Shown one piece after another: positions 1 to 5,227 of a DNA stretch of 6,866 nt. This DNA is from Treponema sp. UBA3819 (GTDB taxonomy: Bacteria; Spirochaetota; Spirochaetia; Treponematales; Treponemataceae), in assembly GCA_002369025.1 (NCBI GenBank), contig DFDV01000150.1:11104-17969 (forward strand), in the 5' to 3' direction. Every line of letters begins with the position of its first letter. The first letter of the stretch is position 1. The notes beneath the pieces were generated by a model, which searched no databases, had not been told where the DNA came from, and was given only the letters and a program-made list of their open reading frames with translations. A program made the position numbers and the translations under genes.

Positions 1-35
1 GCAGAAAGAGCGCTTTCAAGTGACTGTACTTTCAT
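1..35 (-). CDS. Possible 5' end of a gene running off the left edge
   Basis: On the minus strand an ATG at 35-33 opens a frame (MKVQSLESALS) that stays open to the window edge. A GGAG (complement of 47-50) lies 11 bases upstream, which is somewhat long for a Shine-Dalgarno site. Only 11 codons are visible, so no family can be named. If real, it would be the next gene after the ammonia-lyase in the same direction. It could equally be chance. Confidence 0.22.
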   Translation of the reverse strand, partial: MKVQSLESALS

Positions 36-75
36 AAACAGAAAATCTCCAAAAGAAAAATATCTATCCCCATTA

Positions 76-172
76 TGCCCGCAAAAGCACTTTGTAGCAA
101 GTAGCGGGAGGTCAGCAGAAACATCGGCTGTAAAGCCAGTTGCAGCGGGAGGCCAGCAGACATTTGCGGGCA
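76..172. repeat. Structured intergenic element: 10-bp inverted repeat enclosing a 17-bp direct repeat
   Basis: TGCCCGCAAA at 76-85 is perfectly complementary to TTTGCGGGCA at 163-172, so the element can close as a stem around a 77-base interior. Inside, AGCGGGAGG(T/C)CAGCAGA occurs at 103-119 and again at 144-160 with one mismatch, a 41-bp period. Between the copies is a small hairpin, GGCT-GTAA-AGCC at 126-137. The element lies just beyond the ammonia-lyase stop codon. It has no T-run typical of an intrinsic terminator in either direction. It may be a dispersed intergenic repeat or a structured 3' untranslated region. No known RNA family is recognised. Confidence 0.5.
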
Positions 173-179
173 AAAAGGC

Positions 180-1757
180 TTACGCGAACAAATCAGTAGT
201 CTGCAGCCACTGGCTTACGGCAGCAGCTTCCTTGTCCAGCGCCCGGTCGTCCTGAACAAAGGCACTCATTTTGCGTACTTCCTCATACACTTTGCGGCTG
301 AAGGAACCAAAATGTTCCGGACCGATTAAATCCATTGCCTGACAGGCAGCCAGCATGTGCACGCCCAGCTGCAGGTAAATCAGGTTAATCTGGTCGCGGA
401 GTTTGCGTGCACTGATTGTTCCCATGGAAACCTTATCCTGATTCAGGGCTTCGGTGGGACTGGAAGTAATACTGATTGGGTTTGTATAGCTCTGTACTTC
501 ACCGCGAATGGCACTGATTGTTATCTGGGCTCCCTTGAATCCCAGGCGTAAACCTGCGCGCGGGTCATCATCTTTTGTATAAGGAATCAGATTTTCCGTA
601 AGTCCGTTAAATTTGCCGTCAATAATCAGTTCTGCCTGCTTGTCTGCCAGATCACTGATATTTGCCAGGGCAATGCGCAGGTAGTCACAGCTTGCACAGA
701 TATGGCCGCCGTAAAAGTTTCCCGTGTTGTAGAGGGCCTGGGCATCAATATCTACCAGAGGATTATCATTTGCAGAGTTGATTTCCTGCTCAATCCACTG
801 GCGGGTTATGGAAAGCGTATCACGGAGAACGCCGTTAATCTGGGGTGCACAGCGGATTGAATAGCGGGACTGAATTTTCTTGTTACGCTTCTGGTAACTC
901 TTTCCGTCCATCGTACCCATTTTCTGCAGAAACTGCTCATAGTTATCCGCCCGGTCAGAATCCTGCAGAATCTTGTAGACATACTCTGCACTTTCTATCT
1001 GTCCGGGATGATTTTTTATTTCGCTCACCTTGCGGCGGAAAGGCACTTCCGTTCCATTCATGATTTCGGTAGTCACTGCCGTCAGGAAGTCAGAAATGTT
1101 TGCAAGGCGGGAAGCCTTTTTCCATGCCAGGGAAGCTATTGCCGTCATCACTGAAGTTCCGTTCATAATGGCAAGGCCTTCTTTTGCCTGCAGGGGAAGA
1201 ACTTCAATGCCTTCTGCCTGCAGGGCTTCTTTTGACGGCACAATTTTTCCCTTGTAATAAACATCCCGCTCTCCATACATTACCGCCGCCAGATAGGAAA
1301 GAGGTGTTAAATCACCAGAGGCACCCACAGAACCAAGTTCTGGAATGACTGGGATTATATCTTTTTCCAGCAGTTTTTCCATAAAGCGGGCAAGTTCTAC
1401 GCGAATTGCTGAATGTCCGCCCTTTATATTTCCATTCAGACGGCAAAGCACAACCGCGCGGCCTTCTTCGTGGCTCAGTTTTTGTCCCAACCCAATGCCG
1501 TGATAGGTAACAATGACATGCTGCAGTTCATTTGCCTTTTCGGTACTAATCTGATTGTCGCAGGAATCACCAAAATTCGTCGTTACGCCATATGTGGGAT
1601 ATTTTTTTTCGATATAGCTCATCAAAAAATCGCGGGATTTTTTTAAGGTTTCAATAAATTTTTTGTCATCACACAGGCGGACATTTGCTTTTCCTGCCGC
1701 CACATCACATACATCTTCAATAGTAAGACCCTGACCATTTACAACTATCGTTTTCAT
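180..1757 (-). CDS. Aromatic amino acid ammonia-lyase (MIO enzyme, HAL/PAL/TAL family)
   Basis: This 525-aa cytosolic enzyme should eliminate ammonia from an aromatic amino acid to give the trans-2-enoic acid. The MIO cofactor triad Ala146-Ser147-Gly148 sits in GSVGASGDLTPLS. Other family landmarks are the catalytic-loop Tyr56 (YGVTTNFG, 56-63), NGT 199-201, YSIRCAPQ 299-306 with Tyr299 and Arg302, NSANDNP 327-333 and GNFYGG 346-351. Length fits bacterial members (about 510-540), without the extra domain of plant PAL. In the family, the residue before Asp in the late motif is Glu in histidases (EDHVSM) but Gln in PAL/TAL. Here it is Gln440 (NQDKVSMG). The selectivity pair aligns with Tyr85-His86, which is neither Ser-His (HAL), His-Leu (TAL) nor Phe-Leu (PAL). 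No other hut gene is nearby, so hutH is not assigned. The start is supported by AGGA (complement of 1764-1767), six bases upstream. Substrate is unresolved; Phe or Tyr is favoured over His. Confidence 0.9.
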   Translation of the reverse strand: MKTIVVNGQGLTIEDVCDVAAGKANVRLCDDKKFIETLKKSRDFLMSYIEKKYPTYGVTTNFGDSCDNQISTEKANELQHVIVTYHGIGLGQKLSHEEGRAVVLCRLNGNIKGGHSAIRVELARFMEKLLEKDIIPVIPELGSVGASGDLTPLSYLAAVMYGERDVYYKGKIVPSKEALQAEGIEVLPLQAKEGLAIMNGTSVMTAIASLAWKKASRLANISDFLTAVTTEIMNGTEVPFRRKVSEIKNHPGQIESAEYVYKILQDSDRADNYEQFLQKMGTMDGKSYQKRNKKIQSRYSIRCAPQINGVLRDTLSITRQWIEQEINSANDNPLVDIDAQALYNTGNFYGGHICASCDYLRIALANISDLADKQAELIIDGKFNGLTENLIPYTKDDDPRAGLRLGFKGAQITISAIRGEVQSYTNPISITSSPTEALNQDKVSMGTISARKLRDQINLIYLQLGVHMLAACQAMDLIGPEHFGSFSRKVYEEVRKMSAFVQDDRALDKEAAAVSQWLQTTDLFA

Positions 1758-1782
1758 TTTTTTCCTGTTAATTGAATAGAAT

Positions 1783-1805
1783 TTTGTAAAAAAGTATCTT
1801 ACAAA
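1783..1805. promoter_or_regulatory. Dyad TTTGTAA-N9-TTACAAA over the likely lyase promoter
   Basis: TTTGTAA (1783-1789) and TTACAAA (1799-1805) form a perfect 7-9-7 inverted repeat. It begins 26 bases upstream of the ammonia-lyase start, and its spacer contains the proposed minus-strand -10 element. Position and symmetry suit an operator for a dimeric repressor. The regulator is unknown, and in AT-rich DNA a dyad this short can arise by chance. Confidence 0.35.
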
Positions 1806-1821
1806 TCATTATTTTAATCAA
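1793..1821 (-). promoter_or_regulatory. Possible sigma70 promoter for the ammonia-lyase
   Basis: Read on the minus strand, TTGATT (complement of 1816-1821) and GATACT (complement of 1793-1798) are 17 bases apart. They match the consensus at 4 of 6 positions each. The predicted transcript start would be about 30 bases before the lyase ATG. This is a modest match. Confidence 0.3.
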
Positions 1822-1842
1822 CAAGGAGAAATGCAGGTTTCA

Positions 1843-1868
1843 AATTGCAGCAATTACAAAAAATGTAA
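1843..1868. promoter_or_regulatory. Two overlapping operator-like dyads in the divergent gap
   Basis: AATTGC-A-GCAATT (1843-1855) is a perfect 6-1-6 palindrome of the general form seen in MarR-family boxes. It overlaps by two bases a second dyad, TTACA-N5-TGTAA (1854-1868). Both lie just upstream of the gpx -35 element (1884) and could serve either divergent gene. Binding is inferred from symmetry and position only. Confidence 0.35.
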
Positions 1869-1883
1869 AAAAAAATATTTCGC

Positions 1884-1913
1884 TTGACAATATTATATTT
1901 GATACAATATAAT
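1884..1913 (+). promoter_or_regulatory. Strong sigma70-type promoter of gpx and the downstream genes
   Basis: A perfect -35 hexamer TTGACA (1884-1889) and a perfect -10 hexamer TATAAT (1908-1913) are separated by 18 bases. Transcription should start near 1919-1921, giving a leader of about 25 bases that contains the GGAGG (1933-1937) for gpx. This is the only strong promoter seen for the four plus-strand genes. Confidence 0.8.
1892..1913. promoter_or_regulatory. Probable repressor operator within the gpx promoter
   Basis: ATTATATT (1892-1899) and AATATAAT (1906-1913) form a perfect 8-6-8 inverted repeat that fills the promoter spacer and covers the whole -10 element. A bound dimer would block RNA polymerase. 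The same DNA also holds two imperfect direct copies, TTGACAATAT (1884-1893) and TTGATACAATAT (1899-1910). The TACAAT at 1903-1908 matches the half-site of the known Bacillus OhrR operator (TACAATT-N-AATTGTA). OhrR, encoded at 4799-5224, is the leading candidate, and a Fur-family PerR is the alternative. Confidence 0.5.
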
Positions 1914-1944
1914 CTAGTTAAATAAAAGCTACGGAGGCGAAATT

Positions 1945-2484
1945 ATGGCTATTTATGATTACACAGTTACAGACAGAAAGGGAAACGAAGTTTCTATGGC
2001 AGATTTTAAGGGCAAGGTTCTGCTCATCGTAAACACGGCAACAGGATGCGGTTTTACTCCCCAGTACAAAGGGCTGGAAGAGCTCTGGCAGAAATACCAC
2101 GACAAGGGACTCGAAATTCTTGACTTCCCCTGCGACCAGTTTGGCCATCAGGCACCGGGAGACGACGACGAAATCCACGAATTCTGCCAGATGAAGTACA
2201 AGACCAGCTTTGACAACTTCAAGAAAATCGAAGTAAACGGCGCAAATGAAATCCCCCTTTACACATTCCTGAAGAGTCAGAAGGGATTTGCAGGCTTTAC
2301 CGGCATTAAGGGTGCCCTGATGAATACAGTCGTCGGAAAAATTGACCCGGATTTTAAGAACAACGCAAACATCAAGTGGAATTTCACCAAGTTCCTCGTA
2401 GACCGCGAAGGCAATGTGATTGAACGCTTTGAATCTACCGTTGAACCTAAAAAAATTGACGACAAAATCGCCGCTTTACTGTAG
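1945..2484 (+). CDS. gpx: Glutathione peroxidase family thiol peroxidase (Cys type, probably thioredoxin-dependent)
   Basis: A 179-aa cytosolic peroxidase with a thioredoxin fold that reduces hydrogen peroxide and organic hydroperoxides. Peroxidatic Cys35 lies in NTATGCGFTPQY and is encoded by TGC, so it is not selenocysteine. The rest of the catalytic tetrad is present as Gln65 (FPCDQFG), Trp135 and Asn136 (WNFTKF). Cys81 in EFCQMKYKTSF matches the resolving cysteine of thioredoxin-dependent GPx proteins. This suggests electrons come from thioredoxin or a similar dithiol rather than glutathione. Length is normal for bacterial members, with no signal peptide. The start is fixed by GGAGG at 1933-1937, seven bases upstream. 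It is first in a plus-strand set ending in OhrR, and its promoter carries a strong dyad over the -10, implying peroxide-responsive repression. Confidence 0.93.
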   Translation: MAIYDYTVTDRKGNEVSMADFKGKVLLIVNTATGCGFTPQYKGLEELWQKYHDKGLEILDFPCDQFGHQAPGDDDEIHEFCQMKYKTSFDNFKKIEVNGANEIPLYTFLKSQKGFAGFTGIKGALMNTVVGKIDPDFKNNANIKWNFTKFLVDREGNVIERFESTVEPKKIDDKIAALL

Positions 2485-2496
2485 AATGTGAATGCA

Positions 2497-2522
2497 ACCC
2501 GCCTTAGGGCGGGTCTGGTTTT
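2497..2522 (+). terminator. Weak terminator-like hairpin between gpx and the TrxB-like gene
   Basis: ACCCGCC (2497-2503) and GGCGGGT (2508-2514) make a perfect 7-bp GC-rich stem with a TTAG loop, 12 bases after the gpx stop. The following sequence, CTGGTTTTG, is a poor T-tract. It is therefore more likely a partial terminator or RNA-stabilising hairpin that sets gpx expression above the downstream genes than a full stop. Confidence 0.55.
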
Positions 2523-2553
2523 GCGACAAAGTATTACCAAGGAGAGCAAAACA

Positions 2554-3468
2554 ATGAACTATGATGTGATTATAATCGGAGCGGGACCTGCGGGTATTTC
2601 TGCCGCTCTCTACATAAAACGTGCCAATCTGAATGTAGCTGTCATTTATTCAGGCGAAAGTCAGCTGGAAAAGGCACATAAAATTGACAATTACTACGGC
2701 TTTCCCCAGGGCATTACGGGAGCCGATTTATATGCAAACGGCATCGCACAGGCCAAAAATCTGGGCGTAGAAGTAATTCAAGCAGAAGTAACAAACATCC
2801 AGATGGATGCTCCTGGACAGTACACGGTTAGCGCCGGCGGAACAGATTATGCCGCTCCTTCCGTGATTCTTGCCACGGGAAATAAAAAACTGCGCCCTCT
2901 TATTGACGGAATTGCAGAATTTGAAACAAAAGGCGTTTCCTACTGCGCTATCTGTGACGGATTTTTTTACCGCAAGAAAAATGTCGCTGTCATCGGAAAC
3001 GGAACTTTTGCCCTGGCAGAAGCCGGCCATCTTGCCCACATTGCCGCCAAAGTTACCATTCTGACTGACGGCAAGGATGACGGAGAAGTAAAGGCTGCCC
3101 TCGCCGCAGACCCCTCACTGACAGAAAAAATTTCTGTAGACAGCCGCAAAGTTGCAAAAGTGTACGGAAATGAAAGCGGTATAAAAGTTGGCGGCGTATC
3201 CTTTGCAGACGGAGAAAATCTTGACCTGGACGGCATCTTTGTTGCCCTTGGTTCTGCGGGTGCGGCGGACTTTGCCAAAAAACTGGGACTTGCCCTGACT
3301 GGAGACAGCATCAGCGTAAACGAAAAAATGGAAACGAACGCTCCCGGCATCTACTCATGCGGAAATGCAACCGGCGGACTTTTGCAGGTCTGTAAGGCAG
3401 TCTATGAGGGTGGTCTTGCAGGCTTAAGTGCAGTAGAATACATTCGCAGCCTTAAAAAGCCAGCATAA
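2554..3468 (+). CDS. Thioredoxin reductase-like FAD-dependent disulfide oxidoreductase
   Basis: A 304-aa flavoprotein of the low-molecular-weight thioredoxin reductase fold. It has the N-terminal FAD dinucleotide motif GAGPAG (9-14) and the redox pair Cys131-Ala-Ile-Cys134 in YCAICDGFF. A second nucleotide-binding loop, GNGTFALAEA (148-157), and the C-terminal FAD motif GIYSCGNATGG follow. The length is right for TrxB. Two features differ from classical NADPH enzymes. The HRR-type motif that grips the NADPH 2'-phosphate is absent (ILTDGKDDG follows the second Rossmann strand), and the usual GD of the last FAD motif is Gly-Asn. The electron donor may therefore be NADH, ferredoxin or another carrier. 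ATG at 2554 is chosen over 2488 because AAGGAG (2539-2544) precedes it by nine bases and homology begins at MNYDVIIIGAG. The upstream alternative would translate the hairpin. It probably recycles a dithiol used by the adjacent GPx (inference). Confidence 0.85.
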   Translation: MNYDVIIIGAGPAGISAALYIKRANLNVAVIYSGESQLEKAHKIDNYYGFPQGITGADLYANGIAQAKNLGVEVIQAEVTNIQMDAPGQYTVSAGGTDYAAPSVILATGNKKLRPLIDGIAEFETKGVSYCAICDGFFYRKKNVAVIGNGTFALAEAGHLAHIAAKVTILTDGKDDGEVKAALAADPSLTEKISVDSRKVAKVYGNESGIKVGGVSFADGENLDLDGIFVALGSAGAADFAKKLGLALTGDSISVNEKMETNAPGIYSCGNATGGLLQVCKAVYEGGLAGLSAVEYIRSLKKPA

Positions 3469-3495
3469 AACAGACAGAAACTAGCGGAGGTCACT

Positions 3496-4611
3496 ATGAC
3501 TCAAAATAGAGAAAAAATAATCGTCCACACCAGCGTTATTGGAATACTGGCCAATCTTGCACTGGCTTTCCTTAAGACACTTGTTGGTCTGCTTTCTCAT
3601 TCAATTGCCATCGTTCTGGATGCAGTAAACAATACATCAGATGCGCTTTCTTCCGTAGTGACCATAATCGGTACAAAACTGGCAGGAAAGCCGGCTGACA
3701 GAGAGCATCCCTTTGGTCACGGACGGGCAGAATACATAACGGCTCTGATTATTGCCATCATCATTCTCTACGCAGGTCTTACCTCCCTTATTGAGTCTGT
3801 AAAAAAGTTTTTTTCTCCGGTTACGCCAGACTACAAGATTCAGACACTGATTGTCGTTGCCGCAGCAGTTGTAATAAAAATCAGTCTGGGGCTTTTTGTA
3901 AAGGCAACCGGCAAAAGAGTCCGTTCGGATTCTCTGGTGGCAAGCGGTCAGGATGCCCTTATGGACTCCATCATCTCCGCTTCTACCCTGCTTGCAGCCC
4001 TGGTCTTCCTGATTTTTGGCATTTCACTGGAAGCCTACCTGGGAATTCTCATTTCCCTGCTCATCATAAAAGCTGGTTATGGCATCTTGCGCGACACCCT
4101 GAGCAAGATTCTTGGCGAAAGAATTGACGCAGATATTGCACATGCCATTAAAAAGACCATTGCTTCTGTGGATCCGGAAATCCGAGGAGTTTTTGACCTG
4201 GTACTGAACAATTACGGCCCGGACATACATATCGGTTCCGTACACATTGAAGTGCCGGATGTCTGGACTGCGGACAAAATAGACACCCTTACCCGCAAAA
4301 TCAGCAGTCTTGTCTACGAAAAACACAATGTTGCCATGGCGGCAATCGGCATTTACAGCGTGAACACCAAGGACAATTCCGCCGCCCATATCCGTAGCCA
4401 GGTATCAAAAATCGTACATGAGCACAAGGACATTCTGCAGATGCACGGCTTTTATCTGGATGAAGAAAAGAAGGAGATGCGCTTTGACATAGTCATTTCT
4501 TTTGATTCTCCGGACATGAAAAAAGTCTACAACCATGTAGTAAGCGACATCAGGGAAGCCTTTCCCGATTACGATATTCAGGTACAATCCGATACGGACA
4601 TAAGCGACTAG
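3496..4611 (+). CDS. Cation diffusion facilitator (CDF) family metal transporter with extended C-terminus
   Basis: A 371-aa inner-membrane antiporter expected to export a divalent metal. About six hydrophobic helices lie in residues 10-200. The loop signature HPFGHGRAEY (71-80) after helix 2 is typical of CDF proteins. Metal-site residues are Asp42-x3-Asn46 in helix 2 (LDAVNNTSDA) and Asp153-x3-Asp157 in helix 5 (GQDALMDSII). There is no His in the helix-5 site, unlike HxxxD zinc transporters such as YiiP, so Mn or Fe is possible, but the metal cannot be assigned. The cytosolic part is longer than the usual 300-aa protein. Residues about 205-290 look like the ferredoxin-like dimerisation domain, and about 300-371 look like a second copy. 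GGAGG (3486-3490) is five bases before the ATG. The gap after the TrxB-like stop is 27 bp, supporting cotranscription. Metal export beside peroxide defence could limit Fenton chemistry or rebalance Mn and Fe (inference). Confidence 0.88.
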   Translation: MTQNREKIIVHTSVIGILANLALAFLKTLVGLLSHSIAIVLDAVNNTSDALSSVVTIIGTKLAGKPADREHPFGHGRAEYITALIIAIIILYAGLTSLIESVKKFFSPVTPDYKIQTLIVVAAAVVIKISLGLFVKATGKRVRSDSLVASGQDALMDSIISASTLLAALVFLIFGISLEAYLGILISLLIIKAGYGILRDTLSKILGERIDADIAHAIKKTIASVDPEIRGVFDLVLNNYGPDIHIGSVHIEVPDVWTADKIDTLTRKISSLVYEKHNVAMAAIGIYSVNTKDNSAAHIRSQVSKIVHEHKDILQMHGFYLDEEKKEMRFDIVISFDSPDMKKVYNHVVSDIREAFPDYDIQVQSDTDISD

Positions 4612-4786
4612 CGCAAGGGATTGTAGCACCGCCCTGACTGCCGTCAGGCAGTGGCGTTCCGAAGCGAACGAGAGTGAGCGCAGGAATGGAGCGAAAGCGG
4701 TTCTCGCAACGAGCACGAATGTGCGAAGTTTCAAGCGAGTGCGAAAAGCCCGACCGCCGCTTGCCGGCGGATGCGCCCATAAAATT
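4612..4786. repeat. GC-rich hairpin-chain element between the transporter and ohrR
   Basis: This gap is GC-rich, with no promoter-like or coding signal. It is packed with short hairpins: ACTGCC-GTCA-GGCAGT (4637-4652), CGTTC-N6-GAACG (4655-4670), CTCG-CAA-CGAG (4703-4713), GCAC-GAAT-GTGC (4713-4724) and CCGCCG-N5-CGGCGG (4754-4770). GCGA recurs five times, at 4664, 4691, 4723, 4735 and 4741. An alternative pairing joins CGAGA (4669-4673) to TCTCG (4702-4706). The style suggests a dispersed, modular intergenic repeat rather than a coding region. It could act on mRNA stability between the transporter and the regulator. Confidence 0.5.
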
Positions 4787-4798
4787 GGAGTTAATACA

Positions 4799-5224
4799 AT
4801 GAAGGAAAATTACGACAGTCTTAAACTTGAAAATCAGCTTTGCTTTCCCCTCTACGCCGCAAGCCGTGAAATTCTGCGTAAATATACGCCTTTTCTAAAA
4901 GATTTGAACCTGACCTACACTCAGTACATTGTTATGATGGTGATGTGGGAAGAAAAATCCCTGACAGTTGGTGATTTGGGAAAAAAACTCTATCTGGATA
5001 CGGGAACCCTTTCCCCCCTGCTCAAGTCGATGGAAGAAAAAGGGCTCCTTGTCCGTTCACGAAAAAAAGAAGATGAGCGGGTCGTTATGGTTTCCATTAC
5101 TCCGGAAGGCGAATCGCTGCGTCAAAAAGCCCTTTCCGTCCCCGAAGAAATGGGAAAATGCATCAACCTCACCCCGGAAGAAGCAAAAGTTCTCTACGGA
5201 ATCCTTTACAAACTTCTGGGCTGA
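4799..5224 (+). CDS. ohrR: OhrR-type MarR family organic-peroxide-sensing repressor
   Basis: A 141-aa dimeric winged-helix repressor. The N-terminus closely matches Bacillus OhrR as recalled: LENQLCF puts the reactive cysteine at exactly position 15. Tyr19, Tyr29 and Tyr40, which surround that cysteine in the family, are all present, followed by TYTQY. The DNA-binding helices span about 56-84 (LTVGDLGKKLYLDTGTLSPL), and the wing carries EDERVV with Arg94. A second cysteine, Cys121, lies 106 residues on. This resembles the two-cysteine Xanthomonas OhrR (Cys22/Cys127), which forms an intersubunit disulfide, and differs from one-Cys Bacillus OhrR. ATG 4799 is chosen over an in-frame ATG at 4721 because GGAG (4787-4790) sits eight bases upstream and homology starts here. 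It probably represses the gpx promoter and, lacking a visible promoter of its own, itself. No ohr/OsmC peroxidase gene is in the window. The stop is 3 bp from a convergent gene. Confidence 0.9.
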   Translation: MKENYDSLKLENQLCFPLYAASREILRKYTPFLKDLNLTYTQYIVMMVMWEEKSLTVGDLGKKLYLDTGTLSPLLKSMEEKGLLVRSRKKEDERVVMVSITPEGESLRQKALSVPEEMGKCINLTPEEAKVLYGILYKLLG

Positions 5225-5227
5225 TAT

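Noticed and set aside
76..172. Cobalamin or other known riboswitch
   Set aside because: There are GC-rich words in common, but I could not line up the conserved core of any known riboswitch, and it lies behind rather than in front of the visible gene.
1..255. Frame open for 84 codons on the plus strand at the left edge
   Set aside because: It has no start codon, overlaps the 3' end of the ammonia-lyase antisense, and translates the repeat element into low-complexity Ala/Ser/Lys-rich sequence.
180..1757. Assignment as hutH histidase
   Set aside because: Gln440 replaces the histidase Glu, the selectivity pair is not Ser-His, and no other histidine-degradation gene is present.
1831..1887. Plus-strand 18-codon ORF (MQVSNCSNYKKCKKKYFA) in the divergent gap, preceded by AAGGAG
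   Set aside because: The ribosome site is only two bases from the ATG, the peptide is mostly poly-A-derived lysines, it lies upstream of the mapped promoter, and it ends inside the -35 element.
2041..2052. Selenocysteine GPx
   Set aside because: The catalytic codon at residue 35 is TGC (Cys), not TGA, so no SECIS element is needed.
2488..2553. 22-residue N-terminal extension of the TrxB-like protein from an ATG at 2488
   Set aside because: It would translate the GC-rich hairpin, lacks a ribosome binding site, and family homology begins at the ATG at 2554, which has AAGGAG nine bases upstream.
4405..4780. Minus-strand ORFs across the end of the CDF gene and the hairpin-chain element
   Set aside because: They are antisense to a clear CDF gene and to hairpins, have no ribosome site and no recognisable domain.
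4721..4798. 26-residue N-terminal extension of OhrR from an ATG at 4721
   Set aside because: It lies in the hairpin-chain element and has no ribosome binding site. OhrR similarity and Cys15 numbering fit the ATG at 4799, with GGAG eight bases upstream.
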